64,000 nucleotides of DNA from Nocardia aurea (lineage in GTDB: Bacteria > Actinomycetota > Actinomycetes > Mycobacteriales > Mycobacteriaceae): positions 310,001 to 374,000 of the forward strand of contig NZ_QCYJ01000021.1 of assembly GCF_003123685.1 (NCBI RefSeq), written 5' to 3'. This document shows positions 57,241 to 64,000 of this stretch, piece by piece. The notes beneath the pieces are model-generated. The model was not told the DNA's origin. It saw nothing but the letters and a program-made list of their open reading frames with translations, and ran no database searches. Positions within the stretch are counted from its first letter, which is position 1. Every line of letters starts with the position of its first letter. A program made the position numbers and the translations under genes.

Positions 57241-58374
57241 TCAGCCGAGCGGTCCGCTTCCGAGAACGACCCGCCCGGTGAACTGGGTCTGCTTGGCCCT
57301 CGGCAGCGGATGGAACAGGCTGCCGTGCACGTCGCGGTAGCGCATCTCCAGTTCGCACGTGCGCGAGTAGCCGACGCCGCCGACGGTTTCGATGGCGAGG
57401 CGGACCGTGTCGATCAGGTTCTCGGCCGCGACGGTCTTGCGGCTGAGGGTGCGCGCCGCGTAATCGTCGGTGTTGGCGAATCCCAGATCGTCCGACGTGG
57501 CGAACATCGCGTCGACGACATCCTGCGCCGTGATGTGGGCGTTGGTCATCTCGCCCGCCAGTTGGCACAGGTGCGGATCGGTGCGTCCGGCGACGAGCGA
57601 TGTCGCCAGTTCGACCGCCCCGTCGGCGATTCCGAGGTAGGCGGCCATCACCAACGGCATGGCCGCGCCGATCACCACGTTCAGCAGCGGCGGCCAGAGC
57701 TCGGCGGGACGGATCAGCGACACCGCCGCGTCCGGAACGAAGACGTCATCGAGCACGACCGAATGCGATCCGGTCGCGCGCAGACCCAGTGTGTCCCAGG
57801 TCTTCTCGATCCGGATGCCGGGGGCGGCCATCGGCACCGCGCAATGCAGCACCCGCGGCCCCTCCGGCGCGTCGTCCCAGCGGATACTGGTCACCAGCAC
57901 GGTGCCCACCTCGCAGCCGCTGGCGGGCGATTTGCGCGCGCTCACCCGGTAGCCGCCGTCGACGCGCTCGGCCGTGCCGCTCGAACCCACCCAGTCCGAA
58001 GCGCCGGTGCTGACCAGGATCGCGCCGTCGGCCACCTTCCGGAAGACCGGCGTCGCGTCCGCGCCGTGTTTGTGGCGCCACACCTGGGTGGCGACCAGAT
58101 GCGAGTGCATGGCGAAGGTGACCGCGGTGGAGGGATCGTGCCTGCCGAGTTCGCGCAGGATCTCGCCCGCCTCGCGGTGGGTCGCGCCGCCGCCGCCGAA
58201 TTCGGTCGGCACCAGCGCGGCCGCGAGTCCGGCCTCGCGCAGCCGGTCGAAGGCCGCGGCGTCGATCTCGCCGGTCCGGTCGCGTTCGGCGACCCCGGGG
58301 CGCAGGGTCTCGCCGATCCGGCGCGCCGAGGCGGTCCAGTCGGTGGTGGTCTCGGGAATCGTGGAAGTCGTCAT
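57241..58374 (-). CDS. Acyl-CoA dehydrogenase family protein
   Basis: The 377-residue product has the acyl-CoA dehydrogenase fold, with GASDWVGSSG in the flavin region and a middle DTLGLRATGSHSVVLDDVFVP. The usual catalytic glutamate segment is not obvious, so it may be a flavin-dependent monooxygenase of the same fold. It is divergent from an HxlR gene that has repeats in the shared promoter, and likely is regulated by it. Confidence 0.82.
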   Translation of the reverse strand: MTTSTIPETTTDWTASARRIGETLRPGVAERDRTGEIDAAAFDRLREAGLAAALVPTEFGGGGATHREAGEILRELGRHDPSTAVTFAMHSHLVATQVWRHKHGADATPVFRKVADGAILVSTGASDWVGSSGTAERVDGGYRVSARKSPASGCEVGTVLVTSIRWDDAPEGPRVLHCAVPMAAPGIRIEKTWDTLGLRATGSHSVVLDDVFVPDAAVSLIRPAELWPPLLNVVIGAAMPLVMAAYLGIADGAVELATSLVAGRTDPHLCQLAGEMTNAHITAQDVVDAMFATSDDLGFANTDDYAARTLSRKTVAAENLIDTVRLAIETVGGVGYSRTCELEMRYRDVHGSLFHPLPRAKQTQFTGRVVLGSGPLG

Positions 58375-58409
58375 GTTTCGAAGCTACGAATTCCCGCGAT
58401 AACCGAATA

Positions 58410-58446
58410 GTCCAGAAAGTGGACTCACCCGGTTCAGAAAGTGGAC
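58410..58446. promoter_or_regulatory. Repeated HxlR operator
   Basis: CAGAAAGTGGAC occurs at 58413-58424 and 58435-58446, 22 bases apart, or two helical turns. The first copy is part of the palindrome GTCCA-GAAAG-TGGAC (58410-58424). It lies between the divergent acyl-CoA dehydrogenase and HxlR genes. Confidence 0.6.
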
Positions 58447-58466
58447 CCGCGACCCCGGAGGTGATC

Positions 58467-59165
58467 GTGTCGGAAACGACCCAGAGCTACGGCCAGTACT
58501 GTCCGATCTCGCGCGCGCTGGACGTGCTCGGCGATCGCTGGTCCCTGCTGATCCTGCGCGATCTACTCCTGGGCACCACCCGGTTCAACGACCTGGCCCG
58601 CGGTCTGCCCGGGCTGTCACGCAGCCTGCTCACCAAACGCCTGCGTCAGTTCGAGCGCTCCGGGCTCATCGAGAAACTGGGCACGAACTACGTGATGACC
58701 GATTCGGGCCGGGAGTTGGAGCCCATTCTCTTCGGGCTCGGCGCGTGGGGCGCCCGATGGACCTTCGGCGAACCGGATCCGCGGGAACTCGACGCCGACC
58801 TGCTGGTGTGGTGGATGCACACCCGTCTGGACACCTCGTCGTTCCCCGGTAAACGGCAGGTAATCGCCGTTCGCTTCACCGACGACATCCGCCGCTACTG
58901 GATCGTGATCGAAGCGGGTGACCCGTCGGTCTGTTCCGCCGACCCCGGCTACCCCGTCGACGTCACGATCACCTCGGACGTGGGTTCGCTCTACGAGGTG
59001 TGGCTCGGCCGGATCCCGGTCGCCCACGCCCAGCGCACCGGCCTGCTCCAGTTCAGCGGCCCGCCCGCGCTGACCCGCCGGATGCCCTCGGTGCTGCGGT
59101 TGAGCCCCATCGCCCCGTATACGGAATCCGCGTTCGACGCGCGGCTGAGCCGCGTTCCGGCGTGA
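58467..59165 (+). CDS. HxlR regulator with C-terminal SCP2-like domain
   Basis: The 232-residue product has an HxlR winged-helix domain at about residues 8-100 (CPISRALDVLGDRWSLLILRDLL). The C-terminal part (DDIRRYWIVIEAGDPSV, then PVDVTITSDVGSLYEVWLG) resembles a sterol-carrier (SCP2)-like domain, so it may bind a lipid ligand. GTG at 58467 has GGAGGTGAT upstream. It probably represses itself and the divergent dehydrogenase through repeats at 58410-58446. Confidence 0.88.
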   Translation: MSETTQSYGQYCPISRALDVLGDRWSLLILRDLLLGTTRFNDLARGLPGLSRSLLTKRLRQFERSGLIEKLGTNYVMTDSGRELEPILFGLGAWGARWTFGEPDPRELDADLLVWWMHTRLDTSSFPGKRQVIAVRFTDDIRRYWIVIEAGDPSVCSADPGYPVDVTITSDVGSLYEVWLGRIPVAHAQRTGLLQFSGPPALTRRMPSVLRLSPIAPYTESAFDARLSRVPA

Positions 59166-59254
59166 CGCCGTGCGGCGGTCGCGCCGCGGTGACGATCCCG
59201 CCCGTACCCGAGTGGTCCGAAACCGGCCGCCTCGGCACCGGCGATCGCGCGGCG

Positions 59255-59881
59255 TCATCGTCGACGCGCCGTGCCGACGACCAGGGGCACGATGGTCGGC
59301 ATTCGTGTCGGCATGCGGGTACGCAGGATCACCTCGAGGTGGAAATCGGTCGCGCCGAGCAGGGATTCGAAGTCGCGGTTGGCGTGGCAACCGTCGGCGA
59401 GGCGTCGTTGTACCGGCGTGAGCAGGTCTTGAACCGCGGCGCGCACGCCGGTGCCTCGGACATGTTCGTGGAACAGGAACTGTCCTCCCGGCCGCAGCAC
59501 CCGGTGCACCTCGGCCAGGGCGCGGTCCGGGTCGCGCACCGAGCAGAAGACCAGGGACGCGGTGACGGTGTCGAAGCTGCCGTCGGGGAACTCCAGGGCG
59601 TGCGCGTCACCGTCCACGACGGTGATCGGGGCGGGGGAGTGGGCGAGTGCCGTGAGCCGGGTGCGCAGCGCTGGATTCGGTTCGAGCAGAACCAGTTCGG
59701 TCGGATCGTCGGGGTAGTGCGGCACGGACAGGCCGCTTCCCGCGCCGATCTCGAGGGTCCGGCCGTGCGCGCCGGCGAGTTGGGCGCGACGCACACCGGC
59801 CTGACCCGCCCGCTCGACCCGGGCCATGAAACGGGGATACCAGCTCGCGAAGAAGCGTTCGCCGAACGTTGTGGTGGTCAT
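59255..59881 (-). CDS. Class I SAM-dependent methyltransferase
   Basis: The 208-residue product shows SAM-binding motif I LEIGAGSGLSVPHY and motif II in DGDAHALEFPDGSFDTV, followed by the RVLRPGGQFLFHEH strand typical of UbiE-like small-molecule methyltransferases. Substrate unknown. ATG at 59881. It is divergent from the hydrolase-LuxR gene by about 98 bases, and the two may be co-regulated. Confidence 0.87.
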   Translation of the reverse strand: MTTTTFGERFFASWYPRFMARVERAGQAGVRRAQLAGAHGRTLEIGAGSGLSVPHYPDDPTELVLLEPNPALRTRLTALAHSPAPITVVDGDAHALEFPDGSFDTVTASLVFCSVRDPDRALAEVHRVLRPGGQFLFHEHVRGTGVRAAVQDLLTPVQRRLADGCHANRDFESLLGATDFHLEVILRTRMPTRMPTIVPLVVGTARRR

Positions 59882-59979
59882 GGAGGAAGTCTGCTGCGCG
59901 GGTCACCGCCACGTCATGGCCGTTTCCGGCCATCATCGATGGCCCGAACGGGTGATCCGGGACTCGGGAAGGTGATGTG

Positions 59980-61020
59980 ATGCTGCGCGTCGAGGATCAG
60001 GTCGTGCGCTATGTGAAGACCGCCCGCGGCGATATCGCCTGTTCGGAGGTCGGCAGTGGTCCGCCGCTGCTGATCGGCGGCTGGTGGTGCGGCCACCTCG
60101 CCCTCAACTGGGAGGATCCGCTCTTCCGCGCCTACGTCTCCCGGCTGGCCGAACGATTCACCGTCGTCAGGTACGACCAGCCGGGTCGGAGCCTGTCCGT
60201 CGACGCCGGGTATCCGCTCGATCTGGAAGACGAGATCACCGCGACGGCCGAGATCGTCGCAGCGCTCGGAATGGACCGCTTCGCCGTGGTCGGCGCGTCC
60301 TCCGGCGCCGCCGTCGCGGCGGGCCTGGCCGCGCTGCTGCCGGACCGGGTGCACCGGCTCGTGCTCTACGGCGCGTTCGCCAGGGGCGCCGATATCGCGC
60401 CGGAAAGCGCGCGCAACGCGATGGTGAACGCCGTCTCCGCGCACTGGGGCCTGGGATCGCGGCTGCTCGCCGATGTGTTCGTCCCCGACGCCGACAATGC
60501 CGAGCGCGAACGTTTCGCCCGCTTCCAGCGCCTGTCCGCCACCGCCGAGCAGGCCGCGAGATCGTTGGCCGCCACCTACGAGATCGACGCGACCGAGTAT
60601 CTGCCCGCCGTCACCGCCCCGACGACGGTCCTGCACCGCAGGGGTGACCGCGCGGTGCCGTTCGCGCTCGGCGTCGACGTGGCGCGCCGGATCCGCCGGG
60701 CGACCCTGGTCGAACTGCACGGCGAGGATCATTTCCCGTGGCGCGGCGACGCCACGGCCGTCGCCGACGCGACCCTGCGCGGACTCGGACATCCCGTGCG
60801 GTCACGTCCCGTCCTTCCCGGTCCCGAGGCGGTGACCGAGCGCGAGCGGGAGATCCTGCGCCTGGTCGCGGACGGTCTGACCGATGTCCAGATCGGCGAA
60901 CGGCTGACGCTGAGTCCGCACACCGTGCACCGGCACATCGCCAACGCCCGTACCAAACTCGGCGTCCGATCCCGCGCGGCCGCCGCGGCGGCGATCCGGG
61001 AGGACCGGCCGGGCCGGTAG
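59980..61020 (+). CDS. Alpha/beta hydrolase fused to LuxR DNA-binding domain
   Basis: The 346-residue protein joins an alpha/beta-hydrolase domain (about residues 20-260; nucleophile elbow GASSG, later RGDRAVPF and HGEDHFP) to a LuxR helix-turn-helix (about 275-340; VTEREREILRLVADGLTDVQIGERL). The nucleophile and acid/His positions look intact, so it may hydrolyse or sense an ester ligand and control genes. ATG at 59980, with GGGAAGG upstream, overlaps a GTG at 59977. It is divergent from the methyltransferase gene. Confidence 0.87.
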   Translation: MLRVEDQVVRYVKTARGDIACSEVGSGPPLLIGGWWCGHLALNWEDPLFRAYVSRLAERFTVVRYDQPGRSLSVDAGYPLDLEDEITATAEIVAALGMDRFAVVGASSGAAVAAGLAALLPDRVHRLVLYGAFARGADIAPESARNAMVNAVSAHWGLGSRLLADVFVPDADNAERERFARFQRLSATAEQAARSLAATYEIDATEYLPAVTAPTTVLHRRGDRAVPFALGVDVARRIRRATLVELHGEDHFPWRGDATAVADATLRGLGHPVRSRPVLPGPEAVTEREREILRLVADGLTDVQIGERLTLSPHTVHRHIANARTKLGVRSRAAAAAAIREDRPGR

Positions 61021-61278
61021 CCCGACGCACGGCCGATATCGGCGGGTCACCGCGCGAGCGATAGGATCGACGCGATTGTTCGGCCGACCGCCGACAACCC
61101 GCGCGACGCGCCGACCGAAGGATCATCGGGTACCGGCATCGCGGACGAGAATGTGCTGGCAGCGCGCCGACCGGACGCGCACGGGGCTTCCGTCACCCAT
61201 CGCGCCGAGTAACCACTACCGACGGGTAACATTGATCCCGTCTTTTCACACCCGGCTTTCTCAGAAGTGAGGCAGTAG

Positions 61279-63459
61279 ATGACAGAGCGGATTCAGGTCG
61301 GCGGGCTCCAGGTGGCCAGCGTTCTTCACGAGTTCATCGAGAACGAGGCGCTTCCCGGGACCGGCGTGGACTCCGCCGCGTTCTGGGCCGGTGCCGAACA
61401 GGTGATCAACGATTTGGCGCCGCGCAACCGTGCCCTGCTGGCCGAACGCGACGAGATCCAGGGAAAACTCGACGCCTGGCATGCCGAGCACCCCGGCGCG
61501 AACTACGACAAGGCCGCCTACAAGAGCTATCTGACCGAGATCGGGTACCTACTCCCCGAACCGGCCGGATTCCAGATCACCACCCAGAACGTGGACACCG
61601 AGATCGCCGGTACCGCGGGCCCGCAGCTGGTGGTGCCGGTGATGAACGCGCGGTTCGCCATCAACGCCGCGAACGCGCGCTGGGGTTCGCTCTACGACGC
61701 GCTCTACGGCACCGACGCCATCCCGGAGACCGGCGGCGCCGAGAAGGGCAAGGGCTACAACAGGGTTCGCGGTGACAAGGTCATCGAGTGGGCGCGCAAC
61801 TTCCTCGACGACTCGGTGACGCTCATCACCGGTTCGCATATCGGATCGTCGTCGTACACGATCGTGGACGGCGAGCTGGAGGTCGGGCTGGAGGACGGCA
61901 CGAGCATCGGCCTCGCCGACGCGTCGCAGCTGGTCGGCTACCTCGGCGATCCGGCATCGCCGACCTCGATCCTGTTGAAGCACAACGGTTTGCACATCGA
62001 GATCCAGATCGATCCCGAATCGCCGATCGGCAGCACCGACAGCGCGGGCATCAAGGATGTCGTGCTGGAATCCGCGGTCACCACGATCATGGATTTCGAG
62101 GATTCGGTCGCCGCGGTCGACGCCGAGGACAAGGTCCTCTGCTACCACAACTGGCTCGGCCTGATGAAGGGCGATCTCAGCGAGAAGGTCGTCAAGGGCG
62201 ACAAGACCTTCACCCGGACCATGAACCCGGACCGGGTCTACACCGCACTCGACGGCAGTGACCTGGTGCTGCACGGCCGTTCGCTGCTGTTCGTGCGCAA
62301 CGTCGGTCATCTGATGACCTCCGACGCCATCATCGACAAGGACGGCAACGAGGTGCCCGAGGGCATCCTCGACGGCCTGATCACCTCGCTGGTCGCCGTC
62401 CACTCGCTCGACGCGAAAACCGAGCTGAAGAACAGCCGCACCGGCTCGGTCTACATCGTCAAGCCCAAGATGCACGGCCCCGACGAGGTCGCCTTCACCA
62501 ACGAGCTGTTCGGACGCGTCGAGGATGTGCTCGGTCTGCCCCGCAACACCCTCAAGGTCGGCATCATGGACGAAGAGCGCCGCACCACGGTGAACCTGAA
62601 GGCGTGCATCCAGGCCGCCGCCGAGCGGGTCGTGTTCATCAACACCGGCTTCCTCGACCGCACCGGCGACGAGATCCACACCTCCATGGAGGCCGGGCCG
62701 ATGGTCCGCAAGGCCGACATGAAATCCCAGCAGTGGATCACCTCCTACGAGGACTGGAACGTCGACACCGGCCTGGCCGCCGGTCTGCCCGGCAAGGCGC
62801 AGATCGGCAAGGGCATGTGGGCCATGCCGGATCTGATGGCCGACATGCTGGTGCAGAAGATCGGTCACCCGAAGGCGGGCGCGAACACCGCCTGGGTGCC
62901 CTCGCCCACCGCCGCCACCCTGCACGCGACCCACTACCACCTGGTCGACGTCTTCAAACGGCAGAGCGAGATCGCCAAGGGCGGCGCGCGCGCCACTGTC
63001 GATCAGATCCTGGAGATCCCGCTCGCCGCCGATCCGAACTGGTCGGCGCAGGACAAGCAGCAGGAACTGGACAACAACTCCCAGAGCATCCTCGGCTACG
63101 TGGTGCGCTGGATCGACCAGGGCGTCGGTTGCTCCAAGGTGCCCGACATCCGCGATGTCGGCCTGATGGAAGACCGCGCCACCCTGCGCATCTCGAGCCA
63201 GCTCATGGCCAACTGGCTGCGCCACGGCATCGTCACCGCCGACGAGGTGACCGCCAGCCTGGAGCGGATGGCCCCCGTGGTCGACAAGCAGAACGCCGGC
63301 GACCCGAACTACCGGCCGCTCGCGCCGGATTTCGCGGGCAGTGTCGCCTTCCAGGCGGCCAAGGAATTGGTGCTGGAAGGCACCAAGCAGCCCAACGGCT
63401 ACACCGAGCCGATCCTGCACCGGCGTCGTCGCGAGGCCAAGGCGCTGAACTGCCTGTGA
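61279..63459 (+). CDS. glcB: Malate synthase G
   Basis: Malate synthase G joins acetyl-CoA and glyoxylate to malate in the glyoxylate route. The 726-residue product has the form-G length and active-site segments [29 protein letters not shown] and [20 protein letters not shown]. It corresponds to Rv1837c, which lies close to gcvB in M. tuberculosis. ATG at 61279 has GAGGCAGTAG upstream. A terminator follows at 63492-63520. Confidence 0.97.
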   Translation: MTERIQVGGLQVASVLHEFIENEALPGTGVDSAAFWAGAEQVINDLAPRNRALLAERDEIQGKLDAWHAEHPGANYDKAAYKSYLTEIGYLLPEPAGFQITTQNVDTEIAGTAGPQLVVPVMNARFAINAANARWGSLYDALYGTDAIPETGGAEKGKGYNRVRGDKVIEWARNFLDDSVTLITGSHIGSSSYTIVDGELEVGLEDGTSIGLADASQLVGYLGDPASPTSILLKHNGLHIEIQIDPESPIGSTDSAGIKDVVLESAVTTIMDFEDSVAAVDAEDKVLCYHNWLGLMKGDLSEKVVKGDKTFTRTMNPDRVYTALDGSDLVLHGRSLLFVRNVGHLMTSDAIIDKDGNEVPEGILDGLITSLVAVHSLDAKTELKNSRTGSVYIVKPKMHGPDEVAFTNELFGRVEDVLGLPRNTLKVGIMDEERRTTVNLKACIQAAAERVVFINTGFLDRTGDEIHTSMEAGPMVRKADMKSQQWITSYEDWNVDTGLAAGLPGKAQIGKGMWAMPDLMADMLVQKIGHPKAGANTAWVPSPTAATLHATHYHLVDVFKRQSEIAKGGARATVDQILEIPLAADPNWSAQDKQQELDNNSQSILGYVVRWIDQGVGCSKVPDIRDVGLMEDRATLRISSQLMANWLRHGIVTADEVTASLERMAPVVDKQNAGDPNYRPLAPDFAGSVAFQAAKELVLEGTKQPNGYTEPILHRRRREAKALNCL

Positions 63460-63491
63460 AACCGCTGGTCCACGTGATCTGACACCGGGTG

Positions 63492-63520
63492 ACCCCCGGC
63501 CGGATAATCCGGTCGGGGGT
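63492..63520 (+). terminator. Terminator of malate synthase gene
   Basis: ACCCCCG-G-CCGGA pairs with TCCGG-T-CGGGGGT around loop TAA. It lies 33 bases after the glcB stop. Confidence 0.75.
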
Positions 63521-63603
63521 TACGTGTTCACCGGCTGCACAGATACCGAGACCTATCCGTTACCCTGGTCGCGACACTGGAGATCGTCGGAGATTGGGTA
63601 AGT

Positions 63604-63705
63604 ATGGGAAGCGTTGTTCTCGACATTGTCGCTCTGGTCACCAACCGCGCCGCGTCCTTCTGGAATTGGATCGCGACCGGATCGGCGGGATTCCCGCCGC
63701 TCTGA
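63604..63705 (+). CDS. Possible 33-residue small hydrophobic protein
   Basis: A 33-codon ORF (MGSVVLDIVALVTNRAAS, then FWNWIATGSAGFPPL) lies between the glcB terminator and the following terminator. It is hydrophobic in its first half and Trp-rich in the middle, so it may be a membrane or secreted peptide. GATTGGGT precedes the ATG but is a weak ribosome binding site. No known family is recognised. Confidence 0.45.
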   Translation: MGSVVLDIVALVTNRAASFWNWIATGSAGFPPL

Positions 63706-63723
63706 GAGTGCCGATCGAACCGG

Positions 63724-63764
63724 AAACCCCCGTCCACCCTTCGGGATCGTGGCCGGGGGTTTTT
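63724..63764 (+). terminator. Intrinsic terminator after small ORF
   Basis: AAACCCCCG (63724-63732) pairs with CGGGGGTTT (63754-63762), followed by TT. The loop is 21 bases. It has a good T tract and ends the transcript that carries the small ORF. Confidence 0.7.
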
Positions 63765-63819
63765 CGTCGAGTCGGGGCTATGTCGAGCGCGGTGGCCACG
63801 ACGCCGTTATCTTCTGTGT

Positions 63820-64000
63820 ATGAGCGTCGGTGAACGGACCCGTGTACGCGTCCCGTTCTGGTTCGTCTGGTGGATGGTTCTGGTCATCGGCGTCGTGTTG
63901 GTGCTGTGCCTGGTGTCGGTATGGGTGATCGCCACCGAAGGGACTCAGACGAGCAAGGTGGTGCTGTCGGCCCTGCTGGCTGTCGCGGCGGGGATCGCGG
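63820..64000 (+). CDS. Membrane protein, partial at window end
   Basis: An ATG-started frame runs off the window after 60 codons. It begins MSVGERTRVRVPFW and shows one membrane helix (VWWMVLVIGVVLVLCLVSVW) and the start of a second. TATCTT at 63808-63813 ends 6 bases before the ATG, so translation is probably leaderless. Function unknown. Confidence 0.7.
   Translation, partial: MSVGERTRVRVPFWFVWWMVLVIGVVLVLCLVSVWVIATEGTQTSKVVLSALLAVAAGIA

Noticed and set aside
61076..61270. 64-codon frame before glcB
   Set aside because: Arg-rich chance frame that runs into the glcB start region; no ribosome binding site.
61549..63420. Antisense frame across glcB
   Set aside because: Low-complexity Asp/Val/Gly/His pattern typical of an antisense shadow of the malate synthase gene.

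Overview
The window is high-GC chromosomal DNA from a mycolic-acid actinomycete, most likely Nocardia or a close relative such as Rhodococcus. The genus is an inference. It rests on the order pgsA-like, gcvH, garA, ftsR, DUF151 nuclease, MerR, gcvP and glcB at 45.8-63.5 kb, which is close to the Rv1822-Rv1837c region of Mycobacterium tuberculosis. An MspA-type porin, a WhiB protein, F420-type oxidoreductases, a ChoD-type cholesterol oxidase and many GTG starts support it. I see no rRNA, tRNA, insertion sequence, integrase, phage gene or CRISPR array.

Layout. 0-10.3 kb: metabolic genes (extended SDR, thioredoxin, FGGY sugar kinase, two SDRs, an amine-dehydrogenase-like enzyme, class V aminotransferase), each near its own TetR or IclR regulator. 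10.9-14.2 kb: a tightly packed signalling module of response regulator, histidine kinase, degenerate second sensor and a lone LuxR-type DNA-binding protein. 14.2-25 kb: beta-propeller protein, SnoaL-like protein with a KstR-like box, small helical protein, hydroxymethylbilane synthase, TetR plus KstD-like flavoprotein, cutinase, acyl-CoA reductase and a lipoprotein 5'-nucleotidase. 25-32.7 kb: cell-envelope genes (PH-like membrane protein, tandem GNAT, beta-helix lipoprotein, MspA porin, RmlC-like epimerase, sugar-nucleotidyltransferase, polyprenyl sugar transferase). 32.8-45.6 kb: acyl-CoA oxidase, a TetR-ABC drug-efflux operon resembling Rv1219c-Rv1217c, LLM oxidoreductase with a KstR-like box, ThrE exporter, heme oxygenase, NERD protein, DUF2252 protein and cholesterol oxidase. 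45.8-53.2 kb: the glycine-cleavage and FHA-regulator block, with a tandem glycine riboswitch before gcvP. 53.3-64 kb: PPOX protein, VWA lipid-anchored or membrane protein, HNH plus WhiB pair, DM13 protein, acyl-CoA dehydrogenase with divergent HxlR, methyltransferase, hydrolase-LuxR fusion, malate synthase G, a candidate 33-residue peptide and the start of a membrane protein cut by the window edge.

How it fits together. Glycine cleavage (gcvH, gcvP), GarA and malate synthase G form a central-carbon and nitrogen control block. Several dispersed genes (KstD-like, ChoD, SnoaL-like, LLM, acyl-CoA oxidase) point to sterol or lipid catabolism, and two of them carry KstR-type sites. The least understood parts are the 10.9-14.2 kb signalling module, the 26-33 kb envelope genes, the HNH-WhiB pair and the bracketed 33-residue ORF. 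Other oddities are an FGGY kinase whose conserved N-terminus has no standard start codon, an SDR lacking its catalytic middle, and a strong hairpin in the cutinase 5' region.
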